From positions 17,289,282 through 17,353,281 of the forward strand of contig CAMZMU010000111.1 in the NCBI GenBank assembly GCA_947311845.1: a stretch of DNA of 64,000 nt, read 5' to 3'. Positions 34,100-45,483 of this stretch are shown one piece after another. How positions within the stretch are numbered: the stretch's first letter is position 1; each line of letters starts with the position of its first letter. The notes under the pieces were generated by a model. It had not been told where the DNA came from and did not search any database. It worked only from the letters and a program-made list of their open reading frames with translations. A program made the translations under genes and the position numbers. Origin of the DNA: Poa pratensis (taxonomy: Eukaryota > Streptophyta > Magnoliopsida > Poales > Poaceae).

Positions 34100-34560
34100 G
34101 AGGTTGTAACGAAAATTTCGGAGGCACATTCTCTGCTTCGGAAGCTAGAATATGTCTAGACAATAATACTTCAGACAAGCTTATTTAGTGAACTCTTAGC
34201 TGTTTACTCAGCTTATATACCTTGCTATTGCTGAAACGTTTAGATGATCTGGTTTTTGTATATATGTGATATGTCCTAGTTATTGCTTCTTTTATATGCG
34301 ATATGTCCTAGTGAACTCTTGCTATATATTGCTGAAACATTTGGATGATCTGGTTTTCGTGACCTATTGTTCTTTCCTTGTTTGCAACCTGACCAATGTT
34401 GCTTGCTTCTTGGCTTCTTTGCGTAGGCCCTACAAAGAAGTAATATATGTACCTCTTCCATTATTGTACTCTACCTAATGTTACTGATTATGTACATATG
34501 TGATATGTCTTAGTTTGGTTAGTTTACTTTATCCCCTACTATGGTTGCAAGGTTCTTGCA
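34100..34560 (+). other. 3' flank of the broken mTERF copy, with an internal duplication
   Basis: AGTGAACTCTT, TTGCTGAAACRTTTRGATGATCTGG and GATATGTCCTAG occur twice (34186-34277 and 34300-34365). The later part resembles the 3' flank of the mTERF copy at 56.8 kb (CTATTGTTCTTTCC, CTTTGCGTAGGCC). Confidence 0.55.
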
Positions 34561-35913
34561 TATCGTTGTGCACAACATGAAAACAAAGTGATAAAGAAGA
34601 AGCTTATTAGATCTAGCGAGACAATTAGCATAAACTTTTGCATGGTCTTATCTACCATTTTGCATTGCCTTGAAATTTTTCTGAAGAACCTGAAACTATT
34701 CATGCAAATTCCCTTGACAAAAATGGAAATGGTTCGAGGCAGAACTATTAAACATATGCTCTACACATTGAAACATCCTTTAATTTGTATCCTAGTAGCT
34801 ATTGCATATAAATTCAAAAAAAATAGTAGCTATTGCATATATTATGGGAGCAGCGTTTTGGCTCCCGAGCACAGGTGCACATGGTATCTGGACGGCTCAG
34901 GTTTTGTCGAGATTGTGAATCTGGCCCTTGTCGTCACGTGCGCTGGCTGGTAAAAAAGAAGGTCGGGCAGTAACTCCCACCCCCCGTGACCTGACATGTC
35001 GGGCATTATTTTGACGGGCGTTAACGCGGCCGTGGGTACAGGACGTCCTATTTTCCATTCCCCGCGGACCAGATGAATTATGCCGTCACAATTTGTTTCC
35101 TCGAGTGGTGGGAGGATGGGCGCCGGGCTGTCGGCGCTGTCGCCGGGATGGAGATTCTTGCCGGCCGACCAGTGGTGCTTGAAGGGATCGAGTTTCTACT
35201 GGATCCAATTGACAGGCGAGCGAATCAGTTCTATGCGTATTCTCGGTAGCAGCTATTTTGAATCTGGAGGATTTGTGATGGCTAACGAAGTCGATTTTTG
35301 GTCTGTTGACAGATTCCCCACGAGAGGGCAGCAGGGGAAAATGAAGACAATATGGATCTAATCCATGGGTTGGCTAAAATCAGCGTGGCGGAGCGACATT
35401 CGGGGGCCCTCAGTGGCGTGGTTGGCGAAGCTAACTCTGTCGTGGGAGAGGTACGAGCTAGAGATGAGGAATCGCACGAGGGGGAGGTGGACACCAAGCG
35501 TCCAAGGAAGCCAGCGACGACGTCCCAAGCATCAGTGATCAGGAGGATCCGAAAGCACACGGGTGGACGAGAAGGTTTGTCCCACAATTTTCGTTTGAGC
35601 TTCTGCTGCTTACAAAAAAGGCCGTGCCAATTTGAGGTTTAGAATGGGCAAATTGATGTCGTTGTCATGGATGCAGCTGTTGTATTCGGTGAAATGTGGA
35701 AACGATTCAGGCCTGATAGCAATTGTATTGCTGCTGTGACAGTAGAGATAATTACAGTAGATGATTTCATTTGTGTAAGATTGGGGGTGGTGGAAAAGAA
35801 TGCAACTTATAGTAGATGACTTCGCTGCTGCTGGTGCGTTGATTGCATTAATCTTGTAGGCTCGTCACAGTCAAAACTAGATAGTTTCATTTGTCGCAGC
35901 AATTGAAAGTTTT
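34561..35913. other. Intergenic sequence before the LINE/Tat block
   Basis: No recognisable protein; the ORFs at 35080-35640 show no domain. An imperfect copy of 35690-35805 occurs beyond the Tat element at 50540-50652. Confidence 0.45.
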
Positions 35914-36969
35914 TATCATAGTTCAGTTTTTTTTTTTTTTTAACACGGAGGGCCCCCGAAGGGGCTAGAAGCCTCTTTTCATTCCATACAGTGGGTGTAC
36001 AAAGAAATTTACAGAGGACCCATAAAAACAAGAAATAAAACATAGATCCCTGTCATTTGCAGAAAGGACCTTGCTAGAATAAAGAAAATTACAAACGAGT
36101 CCTTCTCTTTCCCCACCGTCGAGCAAGAGGACGAGCTTGCCGTTGCCATACACCGCCGCGGGGACATCACCACTTGCGTCGATGCAGACAGGAACCTCAG
36201 CAACAGCTGACCTCGATAGGGCCTCACATCGGAGGTTGCACAGGAGCTGGAGCACACCAGCAAGATTTTCAGGTCGCCATGGACCATGAAAGAAGAGCTC
36301 GAAAAGCAAACGGCTTCAATCCTCCAGCACCACCGCGAGCCACTGCCTGCTGCAGCACCGCACCATCCATCCACCACCATGGTGTCCAGAGAGATGCAAA
36401 GGAGCACAGCACAACAGAAGATCGAGGCAGCCCAGATTCGTCGCCGCCCTTTGAAGAACCACCCGCCATCAGAACTCTGATTCCTGCCACGGACCAGAGG
36501 AGACAGGCAAAAGGAGATGAAGCAGCTTCGAATCCGAAAGAGCTCGACGAGATTGATGAAACGGCCTCGGCCGTCTCCATCCCTGCAAAGAATCCACCTC
36601 GGACCTAATCTGCAGTAGAGGATAGGCCCAGATCCAGCGCCGCCGAGAGTCGCCGGATTCCAGCCGAGCACAAAAGCCAAATCCAACAGATCCTTCGATT
36701 CCCTTCTCCTCCCACCACGGCAGCAAGAAAAGGATAGAAGAAGCTGCAAGATACGCACCCGATTCGAGCCGAGCTTATTCAAGCAGCCGCCTTTAGCTCC
36801 ACCACCAACCCGCTCGATCCACCATGGAACTTCGCCGGAAGGAAGCTTTGCCACGCCATGGTCGCCGCTCGGGGGCCACCACAGCAGGCGCGGGGAAGGG
36901 GAAGACGGCATACAGCCAGACGCCATATAGGCAAGATCTACAGCTAAACCTACAAGAGCTATATACAGG

Positions 36970-37457
36970 TGACGAGGGGTAGACTCATCAAGACCCATGG
37001 TTAAGGTCCCTAGGTTATGAATATGGGGGAGAGAACGTGGTAGAGCTGGAAGTATCGTCGGCTGACAAGCAGGGCAAAGATTTTACCCAGGTTCAGGGCC
37101 CTCGTGTGGAGGTAACACCCCTACGTCCTGCCTGTCTGTTATTGCTTTGTGAATATGATGGTTACAAGGATCCCGGCGAGATGTCGATCTCGCTAGGGTT
37201 TTGGCTCTGGTGGTTCGTTGTCTGGTTCGATGGCCCTCCCAGTCCTTAAATAATAGGCTGGGTCTCGGGTGTTCGTAACCGACTCGATTTACAAGTAAGG
37301 AAACTCTAAACCGACTATTGCTTCGCCAAACTTGGAGGATACTCCATCTTCGTGGGCCTCCCTTCATGGGCTTCATGTAGGCTCTGATAGTTGGGCCTAG
37401 TCGATACGTGCACCAGGTACCCTCATGGTAGGGTACCCGATAGGCATACCCATGTCA
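36970..37457 (-). repeat. 3' LTR of the Tat element
   Basis: 488 bp, TGACGAGG to CATGTCA on the plus strand. A purine tract (minus strand CTCGGGGGCTAC) directly follows at 37458-37469. Confidence 0.94.
37243..37253 (-). promoter_or_regulatory. Probable LTR TATA box
   Basis: The minus strand reads TATTATTTAAGG; the same box is in the 5' LTR at 50023-50033, where it would drive the element. Confidence 0.35.
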
Positions 37458-38738
37458 GTAGCCCCCGAGTACTTGTCTGATTCGAAGAGTCGGGCATGGA
37501 CTCATACATCATGCACGTTACATTTTTTACATCTGTATTTAGAATTCTTATGAAATAGCACATGTTGGCTATGTCGAGTGTTTCATCGACTATGAGTTTT
37601 TGCTTATGATAGTCAAGGGATATTAGCTTAGCAGGCCCGGCACACACGACGGATCGGGGCCAGTTAACTACCATTTGTGGCAAAACCATACTAGCTTTCA
37701 ATCAAACTCGAGTCCCCGGACTCGAATCTGGAACAAACTGGACAGACTCGAAACAGCCGTTGAGGTCTTACGGAATCGAACTGCAGTATAATTTTGAATC
37801 AACCCAACGCGTCCGTCGGGGATTTTCATCATGTCTGCTGACACGGAAATTTAAGGATAACGCTGCTGGAGCGGTCCTTAGCCCAGCTCGACTGATCGGC
37901 GGGTCTTACCTTTGCACTATGCATGCAGCATCCAAGGATCGTCGGATCAACTCGGGAATATTTTGAGTGTGATTTTGCTTATGAACTTAGTCGAATGTTT
38001 CGTCGACTGACACTTTTGCCATTATTCTATCGGGTGCGCGACAGCGCTCCCGATGGGAGTAGCCCCCGAGATTGTGCTTTATTGCTTGCAATGGAGGATA
38101 ATCTCAAAATCTTTTACCCTGCACATTTTAGTCAAAGAAATTTTTTGATACGCTCCCGATGGGAGTATGATGCTGCAGTCGAAAGAATTTCGACTGGCCT
38201 CTATGACTTTGCTAAAAAACCAACCGAGACTTATGCGAGAGACCACCCGAAGATATCATCGAGTGACTTTTATGCCAGTTGTGAAGGAGAAACAACGTCA
38301 GCAATGACGCATTTTGCGACTGCTATCTCTGACAAGCGGTGGCGTGCTTGGAGAGGTTTGATAAGACGTGACCCTGTTTGTGGGCCCGTTTCTGCAGAGC
38401 TGACCAGGGATGACGCCGCGTGGACTTGATTTGACCGTTCTGGCGCGATTTTCACGGGGCGTGATGATGGTTTCCTGGATTCTCGTGCGTAGTGGGCGGA
38501 GTGGCCGGCGACGGTTGCTCTCCATGGCTGCCACGTGTATGGCCAGATTTCGCGCGGAGCGTATGCATCTGTTTTGACGGTTACGATCATTTTGCGATCT
38601 GTGGTAAATAGGGGGACGGCGCTGGCAGAGTTTTTTACTTGCCATTTGCTCCCTGCGCCGCCCCTCGTCTCATCTTCTTCCTCGCGCCCACCTCCATTGT
38701 TCTGCGCCCAAGCTCTTTCTCCACACCCTCCACGTGCA
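37458..38738. other. Tat internal region next to the 3' LTR
   Basis: Non-coding; contains the polypurine tract (37460-37469) and a second identical AGCCCCCGAG at 38061-38070. The last few hundred bases probably hold the promoter of the opposite-strand gene; 38605 GGTAAATAGGGG is a weak TATA candidate. Confidence 0.45.
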
Positions 38739-41700
38739 ATGGCGAAAGGTGGAGGCTCCAAGCGTGGTGCCGCCGCCGCTGCCGCGACCGATGCGGCCAA
38801 GGGCAAGAAGACCGTGGCGGGTACATCTGCATCCGCCGCGCTGAAGAAGGGCAGCGGGGACTGGGCGAAGTCCACCGTCAAGGACGCCCATTGCTCAAGC
38901 TCCGCGAGCAGGGATATCTGCCCCCGCGGAGCAACTCGCCGTCCGCGCTCCATCGCCCAAGGAGGTATGCCCCGAACCACGCGCCAACGAGCGCGTTTGT
39001 TTTGCGGAGTTTGTGTCCAGGGGCTTCTCGCTTCCCCTCCACGACTTTGTTCGTGGCCTCCTTTATGCCTACGGGGTGCAGATCCACGATCTCACCCCGA
39101 ACGGTATTATGCATATTGCGTGTTTATCACGCTATGCGAGTGCTTCCTTGGCGTCGCACCCAGCTGGGCGCTATGGAAGACCATATTCATGGTGCGACCC
39201 AACAGAGGAGGTGGTCGCACCTACCCCGTGGGCGGCTGCGGCATCCAGGTGCGCAGCGACACCCGCTATTTCCGCCTGAAGACCGTCGACTCCGCGCAAG
39301 GCTGGAGGAAAGGGTGGTTTTATGCGAGTGTCGAGCAAGACGGAGTCGCCACCTTCTCGACTGCGGCTTACGTCAGGACCAAGGCGTGGGATCACCAGCT
39401 CTCAGCCGAAGAAATGGAGGAAGCACGCCCTTTGCTGACTCGAATCGACGGACTGCTGGACAAGGTCACAGGCATTCATTTGATCGCCACCTTTGTGAAG
39501 AGGCGGGTGTGGCCACTCCGTGCCCGAGCGCACCCCATGTGGGAGTATGAGGGCGCGAGTGACTCCACTCGGATGAGCCCAGAGGAACTGTCAAGGAACG
39601 AGCTTGTGACGCACGTGCGCACATCACCAGCCTGACGACAGCCGACCCTTGCAACATCGATTGTCCCGTTACGCCATACGGGACGGAAAACCCTTTGCTT
39701 GAGGTATGTCTGTAGTTTAATAGTTTGCCACTCGTAGTTTCTACGATATGTGTTTTTTGATTCTGACTTTGCAATTTGTGATGTATGCTATGCAGGGTCA
39801 CTCGACTGCTGCCTCCCTTCCTCCTCTGCCTGAAAATGGCGAGACTGAAGAAACACAGGCACAGGTGGTGGACCCGAAAGGGGATCAGTCGCCCATCCCT
39901 TCTGCCACCACTTCACATGTGGAGGAGGTCGAGGAGGAAGCAGCAGAAGAGGTCCAATCTGAAGACAAGGCCACCTCTGACCAAGAAGTCGATACCGCGC
40001 CACCGAAGCGGCGTCGACTGGCCAAGAAGGCGCCTTCTGCTGAGTTCACCCGCGAGGAGCAGGGCTTGGAGGATGACGAGGAATCAGGCACCACCTGTTT
40101 TCCAAGCCGCTCCTTTGCGTGCGTGCTCAACAAGCTCAACTCTTCCTCTTCAGTCGAGTGGTACCCCAGCCTTTGGGGGACCAATTTTTGGCGACTCCGA
40201 AGATGAGGAAGATGAGGAGCACAGGTATGTGTTTTTGAGTATGAGAATTTTGTGCTGTCACATATTTGTGCTGACCGTCTTTTTGCTTTGTTGTGTTGCC
40301 ACAGCGCTGAAAACAATCAGCCTGGGACTCCTCCAGTCGAAATGTTCCAACCCTGGAGCACTCGAATTCTGCACCGACTGGAAACGAGGCTGCCCAGCCA
40401 ATGGCCACTGATGCTGTCGTTGAGACAGCCAAGGCGGCAACTCCAGATGTCGGGACATCAGTCGCGGCTCCTGAGCCGTGGATGAACCACGTAAGTAGCT
40501 TTTTGCTTGACCCGTTTAGTTGTAGGTCTGTGAGAGTTTGAATTTTTGCTGAATTCGTGTGCTCGCAGCCCTTCTACCACACCTTGGCAGATTCGCCAAG
40601 GCTTATGTCCAGGTGGAGCAGGAGAGGGACACCATGCGCGCCGAGCTAGAGCGGCTCAGTCGTGAGTTCTCCTTTTTGCTTTTGTTTTGCCGAATTTCTT
40701 TTTGCAATGCTTGATTTTGTCGAGTATTGAATGCACGTGATTTTGCTGGGCCAGGCGAGAAGAAGGAGCTGGAAGATGCACTCGCCGCGCAGCGCGAAGA
40801 GTCGAAGAAAGAGCTGGCTGCCGCCACCAACTCAGCCGCTGCACGCGAGCGAGGATATGCTGACCAGCTCGCGGCACTCGCGCAGGTCATGGGAGGTGAG
40901 TAATCTTTTCTCCTTTTGATATGACGATATAACTGTCGAGTGTCATGAAATGACTTTTGCCTTTTTGAATTGTGCAGAAGCTGTTGGCGCACCGGCCTCT
41001 GCGGACGTGGCGAGTGACGATCTTTCGCTGGAACAGGCTGTGGGCGGCTTAGGCGCCTATGCAACCAGGCGAAAGAAGCACTCGCCAAATCGACGAGCAC
41101 ACTTGGCGCTGTATACCAAGGTGGTGTTCCCGACTGGCGTAGTGCCGTCGACGGTGGATGACTTCGCCGACGTGTTTGGCCCCGGGACGTCCACCATGGC
41201 GGGTTTCGCTCGCGCCAACACGGTACGCGGATCCGAGTCCACCATCAAGCTTCTTATGGGACATGGGATAGATTGCGACTATGAGGCAGCACTGTCTGCG
41301 TTCCCTCGGAAGCCAGATGGGAAGCCCATTTCTCTGAAGGGGGTGAGCGGAGCCGCCGCGCGACTGGCCGAGTTTTTATGAACACCATGGAGCGCCGGGC
41401 ACTCGAGACTGCCAATCGTCTGCTTAGGAAATCGAATCTTAGGTTTAGGGTAGCTGTACCCTTTTGCTTTTTTATGCCTTGTAATGATACCTTCTGAACT
41501 GCGCGAGTCTGCGCTTTGTTTGTGCTACCTTGTTTATGCAAACAGTCTTTTGCTAATGTCTTTCACTCGAAGAGTTGTATGCTTATGACATGAGTTTTAG
41601 CTTCTGACACAAACTTTGTGTTTGTGATTATGCTCTTTGAACAGTCACGAGAACCTGCTACTGCGACTAGTTCCTCGCAGGCTCCAATCACCACCCGATC

Positions 41701-42459
41701 CCAGGGTCAGGTAAATGATGCCAAGGTGATGGAGTATATGAAGGCCAAATTTGTGAGAATGGAGCAAGATCTGAAGGACGCCCAGGCTGAGCTGAATCGA
41801 TTGAGGGCGAGACCCGCGTTGGCCACCCAACGCGAGGAATATGTGCTCGGGGAGATGGATCTTGTGAACAGGCAACTCGAGTGTAAGTTCGAGTCTTGCT
41901 CTGTTTACAAGCTTTTTGCGTAGCTTTGTCCTTTTGATCTGACTGGTGCGCCCGTGTTTGTAGGCTTTGTCGACAACTTCCAGGCTGAAAAGATTCGCGT
42001 GGAAGGGCGTCTGGATAGCGTGGTTGACGACCCTACGACTGGGCGTCAACACTTTTGGCTTGATAGGTACCATGCCCGCATACTCGCCACCCTGAAGGAT
42101 CGCGTCTGGCGAAGTGCTGAACTGCTGGAGTTATGCCGGGCAGCGTTTATTCGCCTGAACGAGACTCTTTTTCCTCGGGGCCACAACCACAAGGGATTCG
42201 TGCTTTGTTGAACATCTTCCGTCAAACAAATCCCATTCGAGAGTTGCTGTCTCAGAGACTTGTGATTGGAGCCAACGCTGCAATGGCGTATATGCGTAGT
42301 CGAAAACCAAGGTTGGTGTTGCGGACACCTGCAGCCGGAGAGGTTCTCGAACAAAAAGACCTGGATGACACGATCCAAGCTGCGGAGACACTAATCGAGT
42401 GCACTCGCGAACAGCTTTGCGGTCCCGAGCTGCCCGTAAAGGACGAGCCTGAGGATTAG
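38739..42459 (+). pseudogene. Opposite-strand, multi-exon gene carried by the Tat element (putative gypsy-type transposon protein, PF04195-like)
   Basis: Starts at ATG 38739 (MAKGGGSKRG). Exon 1 encodes a domain I recognise as the plant 'putative gypsy type transposon' family: GFSLPLHDFVRGLLYAYGVQ, FITLCECFLGVAPSWALWK and VGGCGIQVRSDTRYF, then TFVKRRVWPLRARAHPMWEY. Introns with GT-AG ends fit at 39704-39795, 40225-40304, 40491-40568, 40662-40754, 40896-40977, about 41.45-41642, and 41883-41963. Middle exons encode coiled coil (EKKELEDALAAQREESKKEL); the last encodes a helical domain ending in VKDEPED, stop at 42459. Exon 1 has two or three frame shifts and exons 6 and 8 about one each. The function is unknown; such genes are known from Tat-lineage elements. 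Confidence 0.72.
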
Positions 42460-42493
42460 AATAGTTTGCGAGTGCAATTTTTGTATAGGGGGC

Positions 42494-42768
42494 AGCCCCC
42501 GAGTGTAATTTTTGACTCTTTGTATATTGTATAGTTTGTATACTTTGATTTTTTGTCGAGCCCCCGAGTCAGTCGAGCGGGGTTTGTGAAATATGTGTTG
42601 GTTGTGAACCAATGACTGTGCAGCCCCCGAGTATTCGAGTGCGGCTGCAGAGTTTTTGTGTTCTTTGTTTGGATCCTTGTTACGCAGCCCCCGAGCATTC
42701 GGGTGCGGCTAAGGCATTGTGTTTCTGCAAGAGCGAGAGCTCATTTGATCGATAACACAGCCCCCGAG
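42494..42768 (-). repeat. Five spaced copies of a polypurine-tract-like motif
   Basis: AGCCCCCGAG starts at 42494, 42559, 42622, 42686 and 42759, spaced 63-73 bp, each mostly followed by TTCGRGTGCGG. On the element's strand this is CTCGGGGGCT, the core of its polypurine tract. Lies between the end of pol and the opposite-strand gene's stop. Confidence 0.85.
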
Positions 42769-43052
42769 GGTTTCGGGTGCGGTTAAGGTATGAATTATGC
42801 GGGTAGTAGCCACAAAGAAGTCGAAGGAACATTGATTTTATTCCTCTTTTGAATGTTAGGCTGCAGGCCGCCTCATTAAAAACCTTCCAGTCCCCTTAGG
42901 TACCCTGGTAAGGAAAAGAGCGCGTCTGAAACCTGCAGCCATCCGACATATAGCCTATTACATTGTATGACTGTGAGCACTTTATGCGTAGAAACGGCGC
43001 AGATGCGCAACGTTCCAAGGATTATGAGAGAGTTCGCCTGTCTTCGCGTGCT

Positions 43053-44213
43053 TCAGTCGATATGCGCCTCCACCAAGGACCTCCGTGATGATGAAGGGAC
43101 CTCCCATGGGGAAGCGAGCTTGTGCACCTTCTTTTGCTTCAGTCGAAGAACCAGGTCGCCAACGACGAAGGACCTGGTTCGCAGTCGACGGCTATGGTAG
43201 TTGCGAGGTCCTGCTGGTAAACAGCTGTGCGGGCCAAGGCCGTGTCGCGCCTCATCGAGCAAGTCGACTGCGTCTTCGAGTGCTTCTTCCGCGTCTTCTT
43301 CATTGTATGCTTCAACTCGTGGCGCATTGAACCTTACATCTGATGGCAGAATTGCCTCTGCACCATAGACCATGAAGAATGGGGTGAACTGCGTAGAAGT
43401 GTTGGGAGTTGTGCGTAGGCTCCATAGCACAGATGGTAGTTCTTCGACCCAAGCACCCGCAGCTCTTTTGAGTGGCACCAGGAGGCGCTTCTTGATCCCA
43501 CTCGTCACAAGTCCATTGGCCTTTTCGACTTGGCCATTGGATTGTGGATGCGCCACGGATGCGTAGTTGAGCGTAATGTCCTGCTCTTTGCAGAAGGTTT
43601 TGAACTCCTCAGCCGTGAAGTTTGTGCCGTTATCAGTGATGATACTGTTTGGGACACCGAAGCGGTAGATGATGCTCTTTATGAAGTTGACTGCCGTAGT
43701 AGCAGTCGAATTTGTGATGGGGACCGCCTCGATCCACTTTGTGAACTTGTCGACTGCCACCAGTAGGTGAGTATGCCCGCCATGCGATGATTTTTTGAGT
43801 GGCCCAACCATATCGAGCCCCCATTGGGCGAAAGGCCAGGCCAGCGGTATAGTCTTCAACGCCGATGCGGGTGCGTGCGGCCTTGTTGCGAATTTCTGGC
43901 AGCCGACGCACCTTTTGACTATGTCCTCCGCGTCTTTGAGTGCTGTAGGCCAGTAAAACCCTGCGCGAAAGGCTTTGGCTACGAGTGATCGACTGCTGGC
44001 GTGATGCCCACAGGTACCTGCATGAATATCTCGAAGTATGGCTTGGCCATCTTCGAATGCGATGCATCTTTGGAACATACCTGATATGCTGCGCTTGTAT
44101 AACTCGCCGTTGATAACGGTGTATGCTTTTGATCTTCGAGTCACGCGTCGGGACTCGGTTATGTCATCTGGTAGCTCGCGCGGAGTATGTAAGCCAGAAA
44201 AGGTTGAGTCCAA
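43053..44213 (-). CDS. Tat integrase
   Basis: 386 residues. The zinc-binding region is HAGTCGHHASSRSLVAKAFRAG and CVGCQKFA. The core has WGLDMVGPL, SIITDNGTNF and GQVEKANGLV with the three acidic residues. A C-terminal part follows (RSFVVGDLVLRLKQKKVHKL) and the frame ends soon after. It inserts the cDNA and makes 5-bp duplications, matching ACAGG. The start is not a real initiation point; it is the middle of pol. Confidence 0.9.
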   Translation of the reverse strand: MDSTFSGLHTPRELPDDITESRRVTRRSKAYTVINGELYKRSISGMFQRCIAFEDGQAILRDIHAGTCGHHASSRSLVAKAFRAGFYWPTALKDAEDIVKRCVGCQKFATRPHAPASALKTIPLAWPFAQWGLDMVGPLKKSSHGGHTHLLVAVDKFTKWIEAVPITNSTATTAVNFIKSIIYRFGVPNSIITDNGTNFTAEEFKTFCKEQDITLNYASVAHPQSNGQVEKANGLVTSGIKKRLLVPLKRAAGAWVEELPSVLWSLRTTPNTSTQFTPFFMVYGAEAILPSDVRFNAPRVEAYNEEDAEEALEDAVDLLDEARHGLGPHSCLPAGPRNYHSRRLRTRSFVVGDLVLRLKQKKVHKLASPWEVPSSSRRSLVEAHID

Positions 44214-44421
44214 GTTGGCTCAATGAGAGTACCTCGACTGGGGGGTCCTCTGTGCTGGCGCTTTGCTTTTGGTGGCGTAGTCGACGGAGGAGGCTCTCGT
44301 TTCTCCTTGATAGATCTGTGTTCGATGCGCTCGAGGAAGACACCAGGTGGAATTTGTGCGCCAGTTGAGCCAAGATTGGCTAGCATGTCTGCTTCTTCGT
44401 TACTTTCCCTTCCTATGTGCC

Positions 44422-45483
44422 TCAACTCGCAGCCTCGAAGCTGCCCTCCAGTGTGTTGTACAGGTCGCGATAAGCGATCATGTTGTCCGCGATTGCGTCG
44501 CAGGCCTTCATTGTTTGCTGCACCACGAGATTGGAGTCGCCGTAGATCATCAATCGAGTGCACCCAAGTGCTTTTGCCATCCGCATGCCATGGATCAGAG
44601 CCTCGTATTCAGCCTCGTTATTGGAGGGTAGTTTGAATCCCATCTGCAAAACATAACGTAGCTTGTCCCCTTTTGGTGATATGAGGATGACGCCTGCGCC
44701 TGCGCCTTCGTGTTTCTTGGACCCATCGAAGTACATGGTCCAGGAATTGGACACGTCTGGTGCTCCAGGTAATTGGGCCTCTATCCACTCGGTTGTGAAG
44801 TCGGGTAGGACTTGTGCTTTGATAGCCTTCGGGTGCTCGTACTTGATGTCTCTTGGAGCCAGCTCGATGAGCCATTTTGCGACTCGACCCGTTGCATTGG
44901 GGTTTGTGAGGATATCACCGATTGCTGAGTTACTTACCACGGTGATCGGGTGCTCGGTGAAGTAGTGTGTCAACTTCCTTGAGGACATGAATACAGCGTA
45001 TGCCAGCTTTTGATAGTGCGGGTACCGCTGTTTTGATATGGAGAGAACCTCGCTCAGGTAGTAGACTGGACGTTGTATGCTTTGGATGTGCCCCTCCTCC
45101 ATGCGTTCGACTACCAGTACGGTGCTCACCACCCTGTTTGTAGCCGAGACATACAGGTAGAGTGGTTCCCGTTCCTTAGGTGCGACGAGGATCGGAGGGC
45201 TTGTGAGGATCCGCTTGAGATCTGTGAAGGCTGCTTCAGCTTCTGGCGTCCACTCGAACTTGTCCGCCTTCTTCATCAGTCGATAGAATGGTAGAGCCTT
45301 TTCACCCAGTTTGCTGATGAATCGACTGAGCGCTGCTACTCGTCCTGCTAGTTTCTGCACATCGTGAAGCTTTGAAGGCCTTTGCATTGTGAGGATGGCC
45401 TGTATTTTCTCCGGGTCTGCTTCGATTCCACGGGCAGAGACTAGGTACCCTAGAGCTGCCCGGCTGGAACGCCGAACGTGCAC
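44422..45483 (-). CDS. Tat second half of polymerase with two RNase H domains
   Basis: 353 residues. The reverse-transcriptase thumb and connection (KLAGRVAALSRFISKLGEKA), then a degenerate RNase H (PLYLYVSATNRVVSTVLV, where the usual catalytic D is lost), then a second, well-kept RNase H: MYFDGSKKHEGAGAGVILIS, NNEAEYEALIHGMRMA and IYGDSNLVVQQ with D-E-D. The extra archaeal-type RNase H is the hallmark of Tat elements. The frame is separate from the front half of the polymerase (overlap 45450-45483) and from the integrase. Confidence 0.88.
   Translation of the reverse strand: MHVRRSSRAALGYLVSARGIEADPEKIQAILTMQRPSKLHDVQKLAGRVAALSRFISKLGEKALPFYRLMKKADKFEWTPEAEAAFTDLKRILTSPPILVAPKEREPLYLYVSATNRVVSTVLVVERMEEGHIQSIQRPVYYLSEVLSISKQRYPHYQKLAYAVFMSSRKLTHYFTEHPITVVSNSAIGDILTNPNATGRVAKWLIELAPRDIKYEHPKAIKAQVLPDFTTEWIEAQLPGAPDVSNSWTMYFDGSKKHEGAGAGVILISPKGDKLRYVLQMGFKLPSNNEAEYEALIHGMRMAKALGCTRLMIYGDSNLVVQQTMKACDAIADNMIAYRDLYNTLEGSFEAAS

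Noticed and set aside
36009..36998. Minus-strand ORF of 329 residues
   Set aside because: It lies in a LINE 3' region bracketed by target duplications and runs into the Tat LTR; no domain, and composition typical of LINE 3' ends.
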